A stretch of DNA of 59,026 nucleotides from CAZJCK01 sp964544635 (GCA_964544635.1 CAZJCK010000013.1:1-59026); one strand, 5' to 3'; counted from the stretch's first letter, positions 34,932 to 44,504 are shown. Notes: generated by a model not told the origin, from the sequence alone. Made by a program: numbers and translations.

Positions 34932-36689
34932 ATGCCGGTAAGCCAACGCCGTAAATACAGTTCGAACGATCTGCCGGTGTTCAGGCGAAAGTTCCTGAGC
35001 AATGGGGAACCGTACAGCATGATCGGCACCGGCTCGGTTGGCGGCAAGGCCGCCGGACTGATCGACATCCGTGAACAGATTCTCGAACCGTTCCTCGCCG
35101 ATCCGCGGCGTAACATGACGGTTTCGATACCGGCGATGACGGTCATCGGAACCGATGTCTTTACCCAGTTCGTAGAGGCCAACAATCTGCGTGACATCCT
35201 CAGCGCCGACATGCCGGACGAACGCAAGGGTATGGCTTTTATGAAGGCTGACTTCCCGGCCGAGTTCGTCGGCGACCTGCGGGCGATCGTCGAGGAGGTC
35301 AAACAGCCGCTGGCTATCCGGTCGTCGAGTCTGCTCGAAGACGAGATGTTCCGTCCCTTCGCCGGTGTCTATGCCACCAAAATGCTCTCCAACACCGAGC
35401 CGGAAACAGACAAGCGGTTTCGCAAACTGGTGGAAGGAATACGCTTTGTATTCGCCTCGACCTGGTTCAAGGGTGCGCTGGACTATCTCAAAGCCGCCGG
35501 CCAGGCCGGCGCCGAAGAGAAGATGGCGGTGATCATCCAGGAAGTGATCGGCAAACGGTTTACCCACCGCTTCTACCCGCACTTGTCCGGTGTTGCCCGC
35601 AGCTACAACTTCTACCCGTTCGGGCATGCCGAGCCGGAGGATGGAATCGTCCTTTTGGCGCTCGGGCTGGGCAAGACGATTGTCGACGGCGGCCGGTCGT
35701 GGCCGGTGGTACCGAAGTATGCCCGCACCGCGCCACCGTTCAGTACCATCAGGGAAACGCTCAACAATACCCAGACCTCATTCTGGGCCGTCAATATGGA
35801 CAAGGTGAAGCAATACGATCCGGTCAACGAAGCGGAATACCTGGTGCAGAACGACCTGGGTGTGGCCGAGTATGACGATACCCTGTCGCGCCTGGCCTCA
35901 ACCTATGTCGCGGCGCGCGACCGCCTGGTGATCGGTACCGGGTCGGACGGACCGCGGGTGCTCGATTTCGGACCGTTGTTGAAACTCGACGATTATCCGC
36001 TGGCGGAAACAGTCGGTCGCATCATGAAACTGTGCCGCGACCATACCGGCAACGAAGTCGAAATCGAGTTTGCGGCTGTCTTCGGCGACGGCAACCCGCC
36101 CGTGCTGGACCTGAACATCCTGCAGGTGCGTCCAATGGTGGTTTCGACCGATGACGTCAATATCGACGACGTTGCCTGTGACCCCGACCGCGCCCTGGTT
36201 GTCTCGACCGAGGTGATGGGCAACGGCATGCGTTCGGACATCACCGATGTCGTCTTTGTCGACCCGGGACGGTTCGACAAGTCCCAAACGCAGGCGATGG
36301 CGCGGGAAATCGCCGAGGTGAACGCTGCGCTGGTGCGCGAGCAACGGCCGTATGTGCTGATCGGTTTCGGGCGCTTCGGTTCGACTGATCCGTGGCTCGG
36401 CATCCCGGTCAACTACAGCGATATTGCCGGCGCCCGGGTGGTGGTGGAGGTTTCTCGAGACGATATGAATGTCGACCTGTCACAGGGGTCGCATTTCTTT
36501 CACAATATGAACAGTTTACAGATCGGCTACTTGTCGGTGCGACACGATCGCGATGATCTCATGCGGTTTGCGTCGCTAACCGTCGCACCGGTCGTGTGGG
36601 AAGGACGTTTCGTTCGCCACGTGCGTCTTGAACAGCCGTTGACTATTTGCATCGACGCCCGGCGGCGTCGAGGAGTGATCGCATCATGA
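34932..36689 (+). CDS. Pyruvate phosphate dikinase N-terminal-domain protein (PEP synthase-like, no His or PEP domain)
   Basis: 585 residues. It has the PPDK/PpsA ATP-grasp domain: SVGGKAAGLIDI at ~36, PLAIRSSSLLEDE at ~130, KMAVIIQEVIGKRF, and NILQVRPM closing the domain. Unlike PpsA it lacks the swivelling phosphohistidine domain and the C-terminal PEP/pyruvate barrel. Instead there is a C-terminal module (DVVFVDPGRFDKSQ; LIGFGRFGSTDPWLGIPVNY; LSQGSHFFHNMNSLQIGYLS) shared with the next gene. So it can probably bind ATP, but the acceptor is unknown. The ATG has GGAGAG upstream. Its stop overlaps the next gene's ATG by four bases. The clear paralogy suggests the two act as one complex. Confidence 0.82.
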   Translation: MPVSQRRKYSSNDLPVFRRKFLSNGEPYSMIGTGSVGGKAAGLIDIREQILEPFLADPRRNMTVSIPAMTVIGTDVFTQFVEANNLRDILSADMPDERKGMAFMKADFPAEFVGDLRAIVEEVKQPLAIRSSSLLEDEMFRPFAGVYATKMLSNTEPETDKRFRKLVEGIRFVFASTWFKGALDYLKAAGQAGAEEKMAVIIQEVIGKRFTHRFYPHLSGVARSYNFYPFGHAEPEDGIVLLALGLGKTIVDGGRSWPVVPKYARTAPPFSTIRETLNNTQTSFWAVNMDKVKQYDPVNEAEYLVQNDLGVAEYDDTLSRLASTYVAARDRLVIGTGSDGPRVLDFGPLLKLDDYPLAETVGRIMKLCRDHTGNEVEIEFAAVFGDGNPPVLDLNILQVRPMVVSTDDVNIDDVACDPDRALVVSTEVMGNGMRSDITDVVFVDPGRFDKSQTQAMAREIAEVNAALVREQRPYVLIGFGRFGSTDPWLGIPVNYSDIAGARVVVEVSRDDMNVDLSQGSHFFHNMNSLQIGYLSVRHDRDDLMRFASLTVAPVVWEGRFVRHVRLEQPLTICIDARRRRGVIAS

Positions 36690-39600
36690 CCGATCAAAAA
36701 GGATCGCTGGATAAGCTACTCGAATCGTTGCAGGAGCGGGCTAAGGAACTGAACTGTATTTATCGTGTCGAGGAGGTACTCAACCAGCCCGACACCGATA
36801 TCGATTCGGCCTGCAAGGGGATCATCGAAGCGGTACCGCCCGGTTGGCAGTATCCGGAAATGAGCCAGGCCCGCATCGTCATTGAGGACAAAGAGTTCAA
36901 GACGCCCGGGTGGGTGGAATCGGAGTGGGTGTTGTCGGCCGATATCCGCCTGCAGGACAAGGTGGTCGGTATGGTCGAGGTGGCGTACACCAAGTCGATG
37001 CCGCAGGCCGACGACGGTCCGTTTTTGAAGGAGGAAAAGAAACTGATCGCCACTATCGCCGATCGTCTCGGGCATTTCGTACTGCATCACCAGATGCGCA
37101 ACGTGTACCAGGAGTGGCGGACGGCGCGTGACGGCGATCATAGCGAGCGCGGCGGCAACGAATGGCGGGCGGTGATCGATCTTTTGCAGCAGACCGATCA
37201 GAAGTTGTTCTCGAGCCTTACCCACAAGATGCTCAATCATCTCTGCTGGGCGGGTGTGCGCGAGGCCGAAAAGCTGCTGGAGTCGCGCGGCGATGTCGAC
37301 CGCAGCCACGAAGATGAAGTGATTGAGGATTCCAACCGTCCCTACCAGCAACGCCGCTTCAATCGCGCCGTCGACCTGTCGAGTGAAGTGTTTCATATCG
37401 CCGAACGGAACTTGTCGGCCGAGGACATCCTCTCGCGCATTCAGAAATGGGTGCGCGAAGAAAAGCTCGGCTTCCTGGCGCATGTCGTGAATCGCAACCT
37501 GTCACTGTCGGACATTGCCGATGCCCTGCGCCGCTTCCACTATGCCGGGGCGCGCGACGCCGACAATGAATCGCCCAGTATGAAGGGCATTCGGGTATCG
37601 CTCATCCGGCGGTTTCTCTCGGATCAGCTCGACTACATTAACATTGCCAAGAACTACGTTGTCGTCGACGACTTCTACGAACTGTCGCAACGCCTCATTT
37701 ACTCCACCGAGAGTCACGGCAAGCTGGGCGGCAAGAGCGCAGGCATGTTTCTCGCCTCGCAGATTATCAAAAAGCATTTCGAGGCGGGGGAGGATCTGGC
37801 GACGGTCAAGATTCCACGGACCTGGTTCATGTCGTCCGACCTGTTGCTGAATTTCATGCACCACAACAACCTGGTCGAAATCGTCGAGCAGAAATACAAG
37901 CCGATCAACGAAGTGCGCTTCGAGTATCCGCATATCCTGTATACCTTCAAGAATTCTCAGTTTCCGTCGGAAATCATGAAGGCGCTGTCGGTTGTCCTCG
38001 ACGATATGGGCGACAAACCGCTTATCGTTCGTTCCTCCAGTCTGCTCGAGGATCGCATGGGCGCTGCCTTCTCCGGAAAATACAAGTCGGTGTTCATCGC
38101 CAACCAGGGGAGCAAGCAGAAGCGCCTTGAGTCGCTCATGGATGCAATTACCGAGGTGTATGCATCGACTTTCGGTCCCGATCCGATCGAGTATCGCGAG
38201 GAGCGCGGCCTGATCGACTTCGGTGAAGAGATGGGTATCATGGTGCAGGAAGTAGTCGGTACCCGGGTGGGTGATTACTTCTTTCCGTCGTTTGCCGGCG
38301 TGGCATTCAGTCGCAACGAGTTTCGCTGGTCGCCGCGCATCAACCGTGAAGACGGTCTGGCGCGCCTGGTACCCGGTCTGGGAACACGGGCGGTCGATCG
38401 TTTGAGCGACGACTACCCGGTCATGTTCGCGCCGGGCCAACCCGGCCTGCGAGTCAATGCGTCGGTCGACGATATCCTGCGCTACAGCCCGCGGTACATG
38501 GATGTCATCAACCTGAAGACCAACTCGTTTGAAACCGTTGCCGTCGCCGACCTGCTGAAGGAGTTCGGTCACCAGTACCCGCTGATCAACAAGATTGTGT
38601 CGATTCACCAGGACGGTCATATCTCGAAGCCGCTGGGTACACATATCGACTTTGATGCCGCCGACGTCATCGCCAACTTCGACGGTTTGCTGTCGGGCAC
38701 CAAGTTCGTCAGGCAGATGCGCACCATGCTGGAGGTACTCGAGGAACAGATGCACACGCCGGTCGACATCGAGTTTGCCCACGACGGCCAGCACCTGTAC
38801 CTGCTGCAGTGCCGTCCCCAGAGCAGTTCCGACGCCGGCAAGCCGGCGCCGATCCCCCAGCGGGTACCGCCGGAAAAGACAGTCTTCACGGCCAACCGGT
38901 ATGTCAGCAACGGGCGGGTGCCGGATGTCACCCACATCGTGTATGTCGATCCGGAGAAATACAACAACCTCACCGATCGCGCCGACCTCGTCGAGGTGGG
39001 TCGCATTGTCGGTAAATTGAACAAGATCCTGCCGAAGCGCCAGTTCATCCTGATGGGTCCCGGGCGGTGGGGAAGTCGCGGCGACATCAAGCTGGGCGTG
39101 CGGGTGCTTTATTCCGACATCAACAATACCGCGGTGTTGATCGAAATTGCACGCAAGACCGGCAACTACACGCCCGACCTGTCGTTCGGCACCCACTTTT
39201 TCCAGGACCTGGTCGAAGCGCAAATCCGCTACCTGCCTCTGTATCCCGATGACGAGGGTATCGTCTTTAACGAACACTTCCTGACACGTGCCGATAACAT
39301 TCTGGCCGAAGTGCTGCCGAAGTATGAGCGCTTCGCCGATGTGATCCGTTTGATCGACGTACCCAAGTCGGCGAAGGGAAAAGTGCTGCGGGTACTGATG
39401 AATGCCGAGCTCGACCAGGCGGTCGGGATGCTTGATTCCCCGACCGGCGAATCGGCGGCGCGCGAGAAGCTGACCAAGCCGTTGGTGGAAACGCAGACCG
39501 ACGAACAGAACTGGCGCTGGCGCTACCACATGGCGGAGTCGCTGGCGGGGCAGCTCGAGGCCGATAAATTCGGCGTGAAGGGGCTGTACCTGTTCGGTTC

Positions 39601-39889
39601 GACCAAGAACGCCACGGCCGCCTCGGCCAGTGACATCGACCTGATTGTGCATTTCGAAGGTACCGAGGAACAGAAAGCGATGCTCGACAAATGGTTCGAG
39701 GGCTGGTCGCAGGCACTCGATACCATCAATTACATAAATACCGGCTACAAGACCGGCGGGCTGCTCGATGTACACTATGTAACCGACGAAGATATCGCCA
39801 AAAAGAGCAGTTATGCGGCCAAGATCGACGCCATCACCGATCCGGCCAAGAAGCTCGGTATCAAGATGGGCGGCGACGGTTCAAAGTAG
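36686..39889 (+). CDS. GAF-like / PPDK ATP-grasp / nucleotidyltransferase multidomain protein
   Basis: 1067 residues from the ATG at 36686 (ATGA overlap with the preceding stop); a longer in-frame start at 36647 lies inside the previous gene. Residues ~1-180 resemble a GAF sensor domain (GWQYPEMSQARIVIED, LQDKVVGMVEVAYT). A helical linker follows to ~330. The PPDK-type ATP-grasp domain starts near 348 (LGGKSAGMFLASQI; RSSSLLEDRMGAAFSGKYK at ~447; EMGIMVQEVVGTRVGDYFF; YLLQCRPQ). Then comes the same C-terminal module as its paralogue (GPGRWGSRGDIKLGVRV; GTHFFQDLVEAQIRYLPL). Residues ~950-1050 are a Pol-beta-type nucleotidyltransferase (LYLFGSTKNATAAS, ASDIDLIVHFEG). No phosphohistidine domain is present. 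The assembly suggests a ligand-sensing, nucleotide-transferring enzyme; substrate unknown. Confidence 0.82.
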   Translation: MTDQKGSLDKLLESLQERAKELNCIYRVEEVLNQPDTDIDSACKGIIEAVPPGWQYPEMSQARIVIEDKEFKTPGWVESEWVLSADIRLQDKVVGMVEVAYTKSMPQADDGPFLKEEKKLIATIADRLGHFVLHHQMRNVYQEWRTARDGDHSERGGNEWRAVIDLLQQTDQKLFSSLTHKMLNHLCWAGVREAEKLLESRGDVDRSHEDEVIEDSNRPYQQRRFNRAVDLSSEVFHIAERNLSAEDILSRIQKWVREEKLGFLAHVVNRNLSLSDIADALRRFHYAGARDADNESPSMKGIRVSLIRRFLSDQLDYINIAKNYVVVDDFYELSQRLIYSTESHGKLGGKSAGMFLASQIIKKHFEAGEDLATVKIPRTWFMSSDLLLNFMHHNNLVEIVEQKYKPINEVRFEYPHILYTFKNSQFPSEIMKALSVVLDDMGDKPLIVRSSSLLEDRMGAAFSGKYKSVFIANQGSKQKRLESLMDAITEVYASTFGPDPIEYREERGLIDFGEEMGIMVQEVVGTRVGDYFFPSFAGVAFSRNEFRWSPRINREDGLARLVPGLGTRAVDRLSDDYPVMFAPGQPGLRVNASVDDILRYSPRYMDVINLKTNSFETVAVADLLKEFGHQYPLINKIVSIHQDGHISKPLGTHIDFDAADVIANFDGLLSGTKFVRQMRTMLEVLEEQMHTPVDIEFAHDGQHLYLLQCRPQSSSDAGKPAPIPQRVPPEKTVFTANRYVSNGRVPDVTHIVYVDPEKYNNLTDRADLVEVGRIVGKLNKILPKRQFILMGPGRWGSRGDIKLGVRVLYSDINNTAVLIEIARKTGNYTPDLSFGTHFFQDLVEAQIRYLPLYPDDEGIVFNEHFLTRADNILAEVLPKYERFADVIRLIDVPKSAKGKVLRVLMNAELDQAVGMLDSPTGESAAREKLTKPLVETQTDEQNWRWRYHMAESLAGQLEADKFGVKGLYLFGSTKNATAASASDIDLIVHFEGTEEQKAMLDKWFEGWSQALDTINYINTGYKTGGLLDVHYVTDEDIAKKSSYAAKIDAITDPAKKLGIKMGGDGSK

Positions 39890-40744
39890 CTCGCGCTCGG
39901 CCTGTTCCGGGTTCGTCGGATCGAATCGCACCAGCGCCAGCTCGTCGCCGTCGTGAGCCGCCGACAAACAGACCGTCGCGCCAATCTTGTCCAGCCATGC
40001 CCCCGTGATGCCGGCCGACTCATGCACGTGACCGTGCAACGTAAGCAGCGGCTGGTGTGACTCGATCAGGCGACGGATGGCGATCGAGCCGACGTGAACG
40101 TCGACCGGCGCATGATCGACAGTCTTGCCGTCAAGTGCCGCGCGATCGAGTTTGGTCTGGTGCGGCGGGGAGTGAAACAGCATGATAGCCCGGTCGAGCG
40201 GATCGTCGCCGACCAGTTGCTCGAGATCGCGCTTGATCGTACCATACTTCAATTCAAAGTCGGAGAGTGGTACACTGTGACGACCGGCAGTGGGATGCAG
40301 ACAGCCGGGATCGACATAGCGCGATACATCGTAGCGCTCCCAGTCTTTCAGCAGGAACGGTGTCGGCGGCACGCAGGCATAGCCGTAGACGGTAAAATCG
40401 CCGAACGGCATGACTCGGTTGTGGACATAGTGCCAGATCCCTCGGGTGGCAACATCGAGCATGGCCGACTCCGAGAAACGACCGTCGTCATTACCTAAAA
40501 TCACGAACACATCGGGATAGCGATCCTGCATCTCGTCGCGCAGGCGGGCGAGCGGCCGTGCCATGCGATCGTTGATGAAGTCGGAATGGCTGATGTCAAA
40601 CGTGCTGATCTCCATGAGGCCGGACGGTAGCAGGTCGCCACCGAGGAAGACAGCTCTCGGCTGTTCGAGAGCAATGCGTTCGAACAATCGCTCATAGCGT
40701 TCAATGCGGCCGTGTAGATCGCTGACAAAGAAACAGGGTGTCAC
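39881..40744 (-). CDS. Calcineurin-like metallophosphoesterase
   Basis: 287 residues from a GTG at 40744 with AAGGCGGA upstream; an upstream TTG at 40798 would add 18 residues without a site. The metal-binding motifs are all present: FFVSDLHGR, VFLGGDLL, VILGNDDGRF, IMLFHSPPHQ and LLTLHGHVHES. Family members are phosphodiesterases or phosphomonoesterases with a di-metal centre; the substrate is unknown. It overlaps the end of the converging ATP-grasp/nucleotidyltransferase gene by nine bases and follows the HAD gene in the same direction after 73 bases. Confidence 0.88.
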   Translation of the reverse strand: MTPCFFVSDLHGRIERYERLFERIALEQPRAVFLGGDLLPSGLMEISTFDISHSDFINDRMARPLARLRDEMQDRYPDVFVILGNDDGRFSESAMLDVATRGIWHYVHNRVMPFGDFTVYGYACVPPTPFLLKDWERYDVSRYVDPGCLHPTAGRHSVPLSDFELKYGTIKRDLEQLVGDDPLDRAIMLFHSPPHQTKLDRAALDGKTVDHAPVDVHVGSIAIRRLIESHQPLLTLHGHVHESAGITGAWLDKIGATVCLSAAHDGDELALVRFDPTNPEQAERELL

Positions 40745-40817
40745 TATTCCGCCTTGCAGTTTGCACGTACTATACGGGCTTATAACAGGGCGGGTCAATG
40801 TGAGAATTGACGGCGAT

Positions 40818-41531
40818 CTAATCGGTCAGGAGCTTGACCAACTCGTCGGTCCGGTATGGTTGCGTGAGGATCGGCCAGCCTGCAGATCGAGCTGTTCGCC
40901 CCAGCGCCGGCGTCGGGTTGCAGACAATCGGCCGTCCGACTTGGCGCAACAGCGGGATGTCGAGTTCGTGGTCGGCCAGGGCTGCGCAGTCTTCCCAGGC
41001 ATAACCGTGGTGGGCCAGGAATTCGCGCACGGTTCGGATTTTGTCTTCGCCACGCGGGTGCAGGCCGTCCAGCAGGCCGGTGTACCGTCCATTGTGCACC
41101 CGTGGTGTGCAGTCGATGACATCGGCGACCCCCAGTCTGCTTCCCAGTGGGCGGGCCAAAAACGACGGCCCGCCGGTCACCAGCAACTGAGCCATTTCGA
41201 GACGACGGACTTCCTCTATTGCCGCCCGCACGCCGTCGTACAGGTCCGGGAGAATGCGTTCCTTGAGGCAGTAGTCGGCCAGTGGTTCCAGTTGACGAAC
41301 GCTCATCCCGCGAAGGTAACAGAACTTTATCGCCGATGTATTGGTAGTGGGGTGACGCATCCAGGTGGCGGCGGTACGCAGGGCCAGGCTCAGGGTGGAA
41401 AGCTGTTTGCGTTCGCGAAGCAGGGCGGTGAAACGCCGCTCCATACTGCGCGACAGCATCGTCCCATCGACATCCCACACTACCAGCCGACAACGCGGCG
41501 CTCGTCGCGAGGGGTGTGGGTAATCAATCAC
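40818..41531 (-). CDS. HAD-IB family phosphatase
   Basis: 237 residues, GTG start overlapping the stop of the upstream gene (GTGA). Motifs: VVWDVDGTML (nucleophile Asp20, acid Asp22), QLLVTGGPSFLARPLG (motif II region), KIRTVREFLAHHGY (Lys) and CAALADHELDIPLLRQVG (motif III carboxylates). This is the phosphoserine-phosphatase-like branch, which also contains the phosphatidylglycerophosphate phosphatase PgpC. Because it is translationally coupled to a CDP-alcohol phosphatidyltransferase, a lipid-phosphate phosphatase role is plausible but not shown. Confidence 0.85.
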   Translation of the reverse strand: MIDYPHPSRRAPRCRLVVWDVDGTMLSRSMERRFTALLRERKQLSTLSLALRTAATWMRHPTTNTSAIKFCYLRGMSVRQLEPLADYCLKERILPDLYDGVRAAIEEVRRLEMAQLLVTGGPSFLARPLGSRLGVADVIDCTPRVHNGRYTGLLDGLHPRGEDKIRTVREFLAHHGYAWEDCAALADHELDIPLLRQVGRPIVCNPTPALGRTARSAGWPILTQPYRTDELVKLLTD

Positions 41532-42196
41532 CGGCCACCAGTATCTCGTTGGTCGTTGTCAGATCGCATGAGGCCAATTCCCTCAATAATCACCGGCACG
41601 CCGCGCAGGAGACAGAAGCCGACGGCTGCGATAGCCGCCCACTGCCCTATTTCAAGCATGGCATCAAGCGTGGATAGACTGAAAATTGGGTAGACGTTCA
41701 TCAGGTCGTACAGCGCCGCGGTGCCGAACAGCCAACTGAACGCAAAGGCCTTGACTACAGCATACGGGGTACGCAGGAGTGGTGAGCCGGTGAGGAAACG
41801 TCCGACCCGCGACTGCATCATGCTGTCCTTGCCGAAACCGGATTTGCCGAAGCGCATGGCGTAACCACGGATGGCGTCGGTCAACACGCCGCGGGCGATG
41901 ACCACGACCGGGATCCAGATCGGTATCAGGTCAAGATCGGCCAGCAGTATCCACATGATCGTCTCGAGCATGCGGTCGGCCGCAATATCGAGGACCGATC
42001 CCAAAGCCGAGGTTTGATTGAGCAGGCGGGCGAGGAAACCATCGAGCCAGTCCCCGACAACCACGACGAGGGCGATAACGGCGGCGGCCATCAGTCCCCA
42101 GCCGTCGGCCAGATAGACCAGCGGGACGGCGACGAAGATAAGCATCATCCGCGACAGGGTTATGATATTGGGCCAGGCGGCGCAACAGGCTCGCAT
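41528..42196 (-). CDS. CDP-alcohol phosphatidyltransferase family protein
   Basis: 222 residues; the ATG at 42196 has GGAGG six bases upstream, so the longer in-frame start at 42253 is unlikely. Several membrane helices surround the full CDP-alcohol signature D49-x2-D52-G-x2-A-R-x8-G66-x3-D70-x3-D74 (GDWLDGFLARLL ... LDIAADRM). It transfers a phosphatidyl or similar group from CDP-diacylglycerol to an alcohol at the inner membrane. The stop overlaps the start of the HAD phosphatase. Product class (PG phosphate, PI or other) cannot be told from this motif alone. Confidence 0.88.
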   Translation of the reverse strand: MRACCAAWPNIITLSRMMLIFVAVPLVYLADGWGLMAAAVIALVVVVGDWLDGFLARLLNQTSALGSVLDIAADRMLETIMWILLADLDLIPIWIPVVVIARGVLTDAIRGYAMRFGKSGFGKDSMMQSRVGRFLTGSPLLRTPYAVVKAFAFSWLFGTAALYDLMNVYPIFSLSTLDAMLEIGQWAAIAAVGFCLLRGVPVIIEGIGLMRSDNDQRDTGGR

Positions 42197-42622
42197 AATA
42201 CACCTCCGGTCAGGTTCGAGATAGTCCTCGCAAGCAGATCTAACGTGTTGCAATGATTAGCGATGGCCTGATTGAATCCTCCCCGTTATTGCAGCCGTCA
42301 TGCCGATTACCTTCTGTCAGTTGTACGGACCGGCCGCAGCCCGGGTTCCGCAAATGTGACAGCACAAAAATCGAGGAACCGGACCGCTTCGGTTGCTGTT
42401 TTCCTGGTGAATGGTGCCCAGCGCAGATTTTGCGCAGATGGATTGCTCGTACAACCGGTTTTTGGCTTGCAAAATCCCTCAATTGTAGTAAGTTACAGAC
42501 TGGCTCACCGCCTTCGTGTAATTACACGAGTGTCAATTAGTCTGCCAATCTACGGATAACATAGTTGCTGTTTTAAGTTACGGGAGTTTCACATGTCGTT
42601 TTATGCAACATCGGAGGACTGC
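42197..42622 (+). other. Divergent gene-free region before the M43 protease
   Basis: About 425 bases with no credible gene. It holds the divergent promoters for the minus-strand lipid operon and for the protease. A weak plus-strand candidate is TTGCAA (42467-42472) with TAAGTT (42489-42494). Two Shine-Dalgarno sites near the protease start (GGGAG before 42593, GGAGG before 42623) are both usable. Confidence 0.5.
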
Positions 42623-44446
42623 ATGGTATGGGGGCGGTCAACACTTCTCGCCGCTTTCCTGGCGCTGTTATTCATAGTGCCGGGCGCCAGTGCGCAAAAG
42701 GGCATTGATGATGACGATCTGGCCCAGAAGGTGGGTGGGTCATGGTGTGGCACCCAGGTTATCTACGACTTCAAGAATCCGGCCACCAATGCGGCCGGCG
42801 CCGAGTCCTGCCCGGGGCAGGGTGACTGCGATGCCCCGGCCGTTCGAGACAGTTGGGTCTGGTCGCCGGGTGATCCGGTAGTCGTTATCAACGTCTACTT
42901 TCACGTTTTCAGGAACGACGACGGTTCCAACCAGGCGGCTTCGGGCGCCGATGTTGCGGCGGCCGTCGATGCCATGAACCAGCAGTACGCGCCGTACGGA
43001 TTTCAGTTTGAGTACGACTGGCGCTTCGTCAACGATACCCGGTACCGCGACATTACGACTAACGGTGAGTTCGACGCCATGAAGAATTTGTATGCCATCG
43101 CGCCGGATTCGCAGTGTAATATCTATGTAGTGGCGGTAAACGTTGGTGGCTCTGTCTTCTCCTTCGCCACCTTCCCCTGGGATTCCGATGCCCTGACCAA
43201 GTTCGGCGGTATCGTCATGAACCGTACCCAGTTCCCGCCGTTCAACGACAAGACCCTGACCCACGAGATGGGCCACTGCCTCGGTCTCTGGCACACCCAC
43301 CATGGCGTCGATGAAGTCAGCCAGTGTGGCGGTTGCTATGAGTCTCCCGGGGGCGGCAACGGTGATGTCACCGGTGATTTCTGCAGCGATACCGATCCGA
43401 CTCCGACCAATTTCTCATGTGGGCCTCCCGGCGGCACCGATCCCTGCACCGGCAATTCGTGGGGTTCTACCATGCCGCAGAACTTCATGGGCTATGGTCC
43501 GGGGTTCTGCCGCGACGAGTTTTCCGTTCAGCAGACCGGTCGGATGCAATGCTGGACCGATGATGTGCTGACGAGCTGGCTGAACAATGTCCGCATTAAC
43601 GCCGACACCGTTCTCGGCAGCCCGCCGCTGACGGTTAACTTCCTCGGTGTGACTCCCAAGTCGGTGTCGACCTGGGAATGGGCGTTTGGCGACGGTGGCA
43701 CGTCCGATCAGGCCAACCCAACCTACATCTACGAGGATCCAGGTTTCTACGACGTGTCGGTAACTATCCAGGCAACTGACGGTGAGTACAGTACGGTCAA
43801 CGAGGGGTATATCTGGGTTGAATCGGATACTATGCTGTTTCAGGACACGACCCTCGAATTAAACCAGTCGGTGCCGGTCAACGTTTACGCCCGGAACTAT
43901 GTGCCAGTGCGGATCATTGATATTCCGTTTGCCTATGACGGTCCGCTCGATCTCGTCCTGGATTCCATTACGACTACCGGCCTGCGTACCGAGTACCTCG
44001 ACTTCCAGCAAAAAATAAGCGGTTCGGCCTTCAGCCAGCTTGCAACGTATCGCCTCCGTGCCGGCACGGTGCCGCATATACCGCCGGGCAACGGGCCGGT
44101 GGCAACAATGTGGTTCACCCAGACCACTGCCGGTCCGGGACTGGAGAACCAGATTCGTTTCATATCCTATTCGAGTTATGAACCGAAGTTCTTCGTCGAT
44201 GTCGGCGAGTATATTCCCGAGACTATTGACGTCACCCTCGATGCCTGTATCGCCGGTGACGTTAACGGCGACGGTAACGGCGGCGACCCGACCGACCTGG
44301 GTACACTGGTGGACCATTTGTTTACGGGCGGCCCATTGCCGAACCCGGCTGGTGCCGATGTCAACGGCGACGGCGCGGCTGATCCGATCGATCTGGCCTT
44401 CCTTGTCGACTTCCTGTTCTCAGGCGGCCCGGCGCCGACCTGTTGA
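42623..44446 (+). CDS. Secreted M43/pappalysin-type zinc metalloprotease with PKD domain and dockerin-like tail
   Basis: 607 residues from 42623 (GGAGG six bases upstream; MVWGRSTLLAAFLALLFIVP signal peptide); an alternative ATG at 42593 adds ten residues. The catalytic zinc site is THEMGHCLGLWHTHHG with His214, Glu215, His218 and His224, and the Met-turn is NFMGYG at Met289, as in metzincins of family M43. Residues ~325-400 form a PKD-like domain (VSTWEWAFGDGGTSDQANPT). A beta-rich module follows. The last ~65 residues are two dockerin-like repeats (GDVNGDGNGGDPTDLG and ADVNGDGAADPIDLA). Paired Cys residues near the active site suggest disulfides. It is a probable extracellular protease. Confidence 0.9.
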   Translation: MVWGRSTLLAAFLALLFIVPGASAQKGIDDDDLAQKVGGSWCGTQVIYDFKNPATNAAGAESCPGQGDCDAPAVRDSWVWSPGDPVVVINVYFHVFRNDDGSNQAASGADVAAAVDAMNQQYAPYGFQFEYDWRFVNDTRYRDITTNGEFDAMKNLYAIAPDSQCNIYVVAVNVGGSVFSFATFPWDSDALTKFGGIVMNRTQFPPFNDKTLTHEMGHCLGLWHTHHGVDEVSQCGGCYESPGGGNGDVTGDFCSDTDPTPTNFSCGPPGGTDPCTGNSWGSTMPQNFMGYGPGFCRDEFSVQQTGRMQCWTDDVLTSWLNNVRINADTVLGSPPLTVNFLGVTPKSVSTWEWAFGDGGTSDQANPTYIYEDPGFYDVSVTIQATDGEYSTVNEGYIWVESDTMLFQDTTLELNQSVPVNVYARNYVPVRIIDIPFAYDGPLDLVLDSITTTGLRTEYLDFQQKISGSAFSQLATYRLRAGTVPHIPPGNGPVATMWFTQTTAGPGLENQIRFISYSSYEPKFFVDVGEYIPETIDVTLDACIAGDVNGDGNGGDPTDLGTLVDHLFTGGPLPNPAGADVNGDGAADPIDLAFLVDFLFSGGPAPTC

Positions 44447-44472
44447 TAGACAATTGGCGACGCCAATTACAG

Positions 44473-44504
44473 CCGGCTTCCCTTCGGGGAGGCCGGTTTT
44501 TTTT
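44473..44504 (+). terminator. Strong terminator with UUCG tetraloop
   Basis: A 10-bp stem (44473-44482 with 44487-44496, one G-U pair) closes on TTCG and is followed by eight T's. Confidence 0.92.

Noticed and set aside
37502..39775. A 757-codon open frame on the minus strand opposite the ATP-grasp/nucleotidyltransferase gene
   Set aside because: Its translation has no recognisable domain, while the plus-strand frame is rich in family motifs. Long antisense frames are expected in this G+C-rich codon usage.
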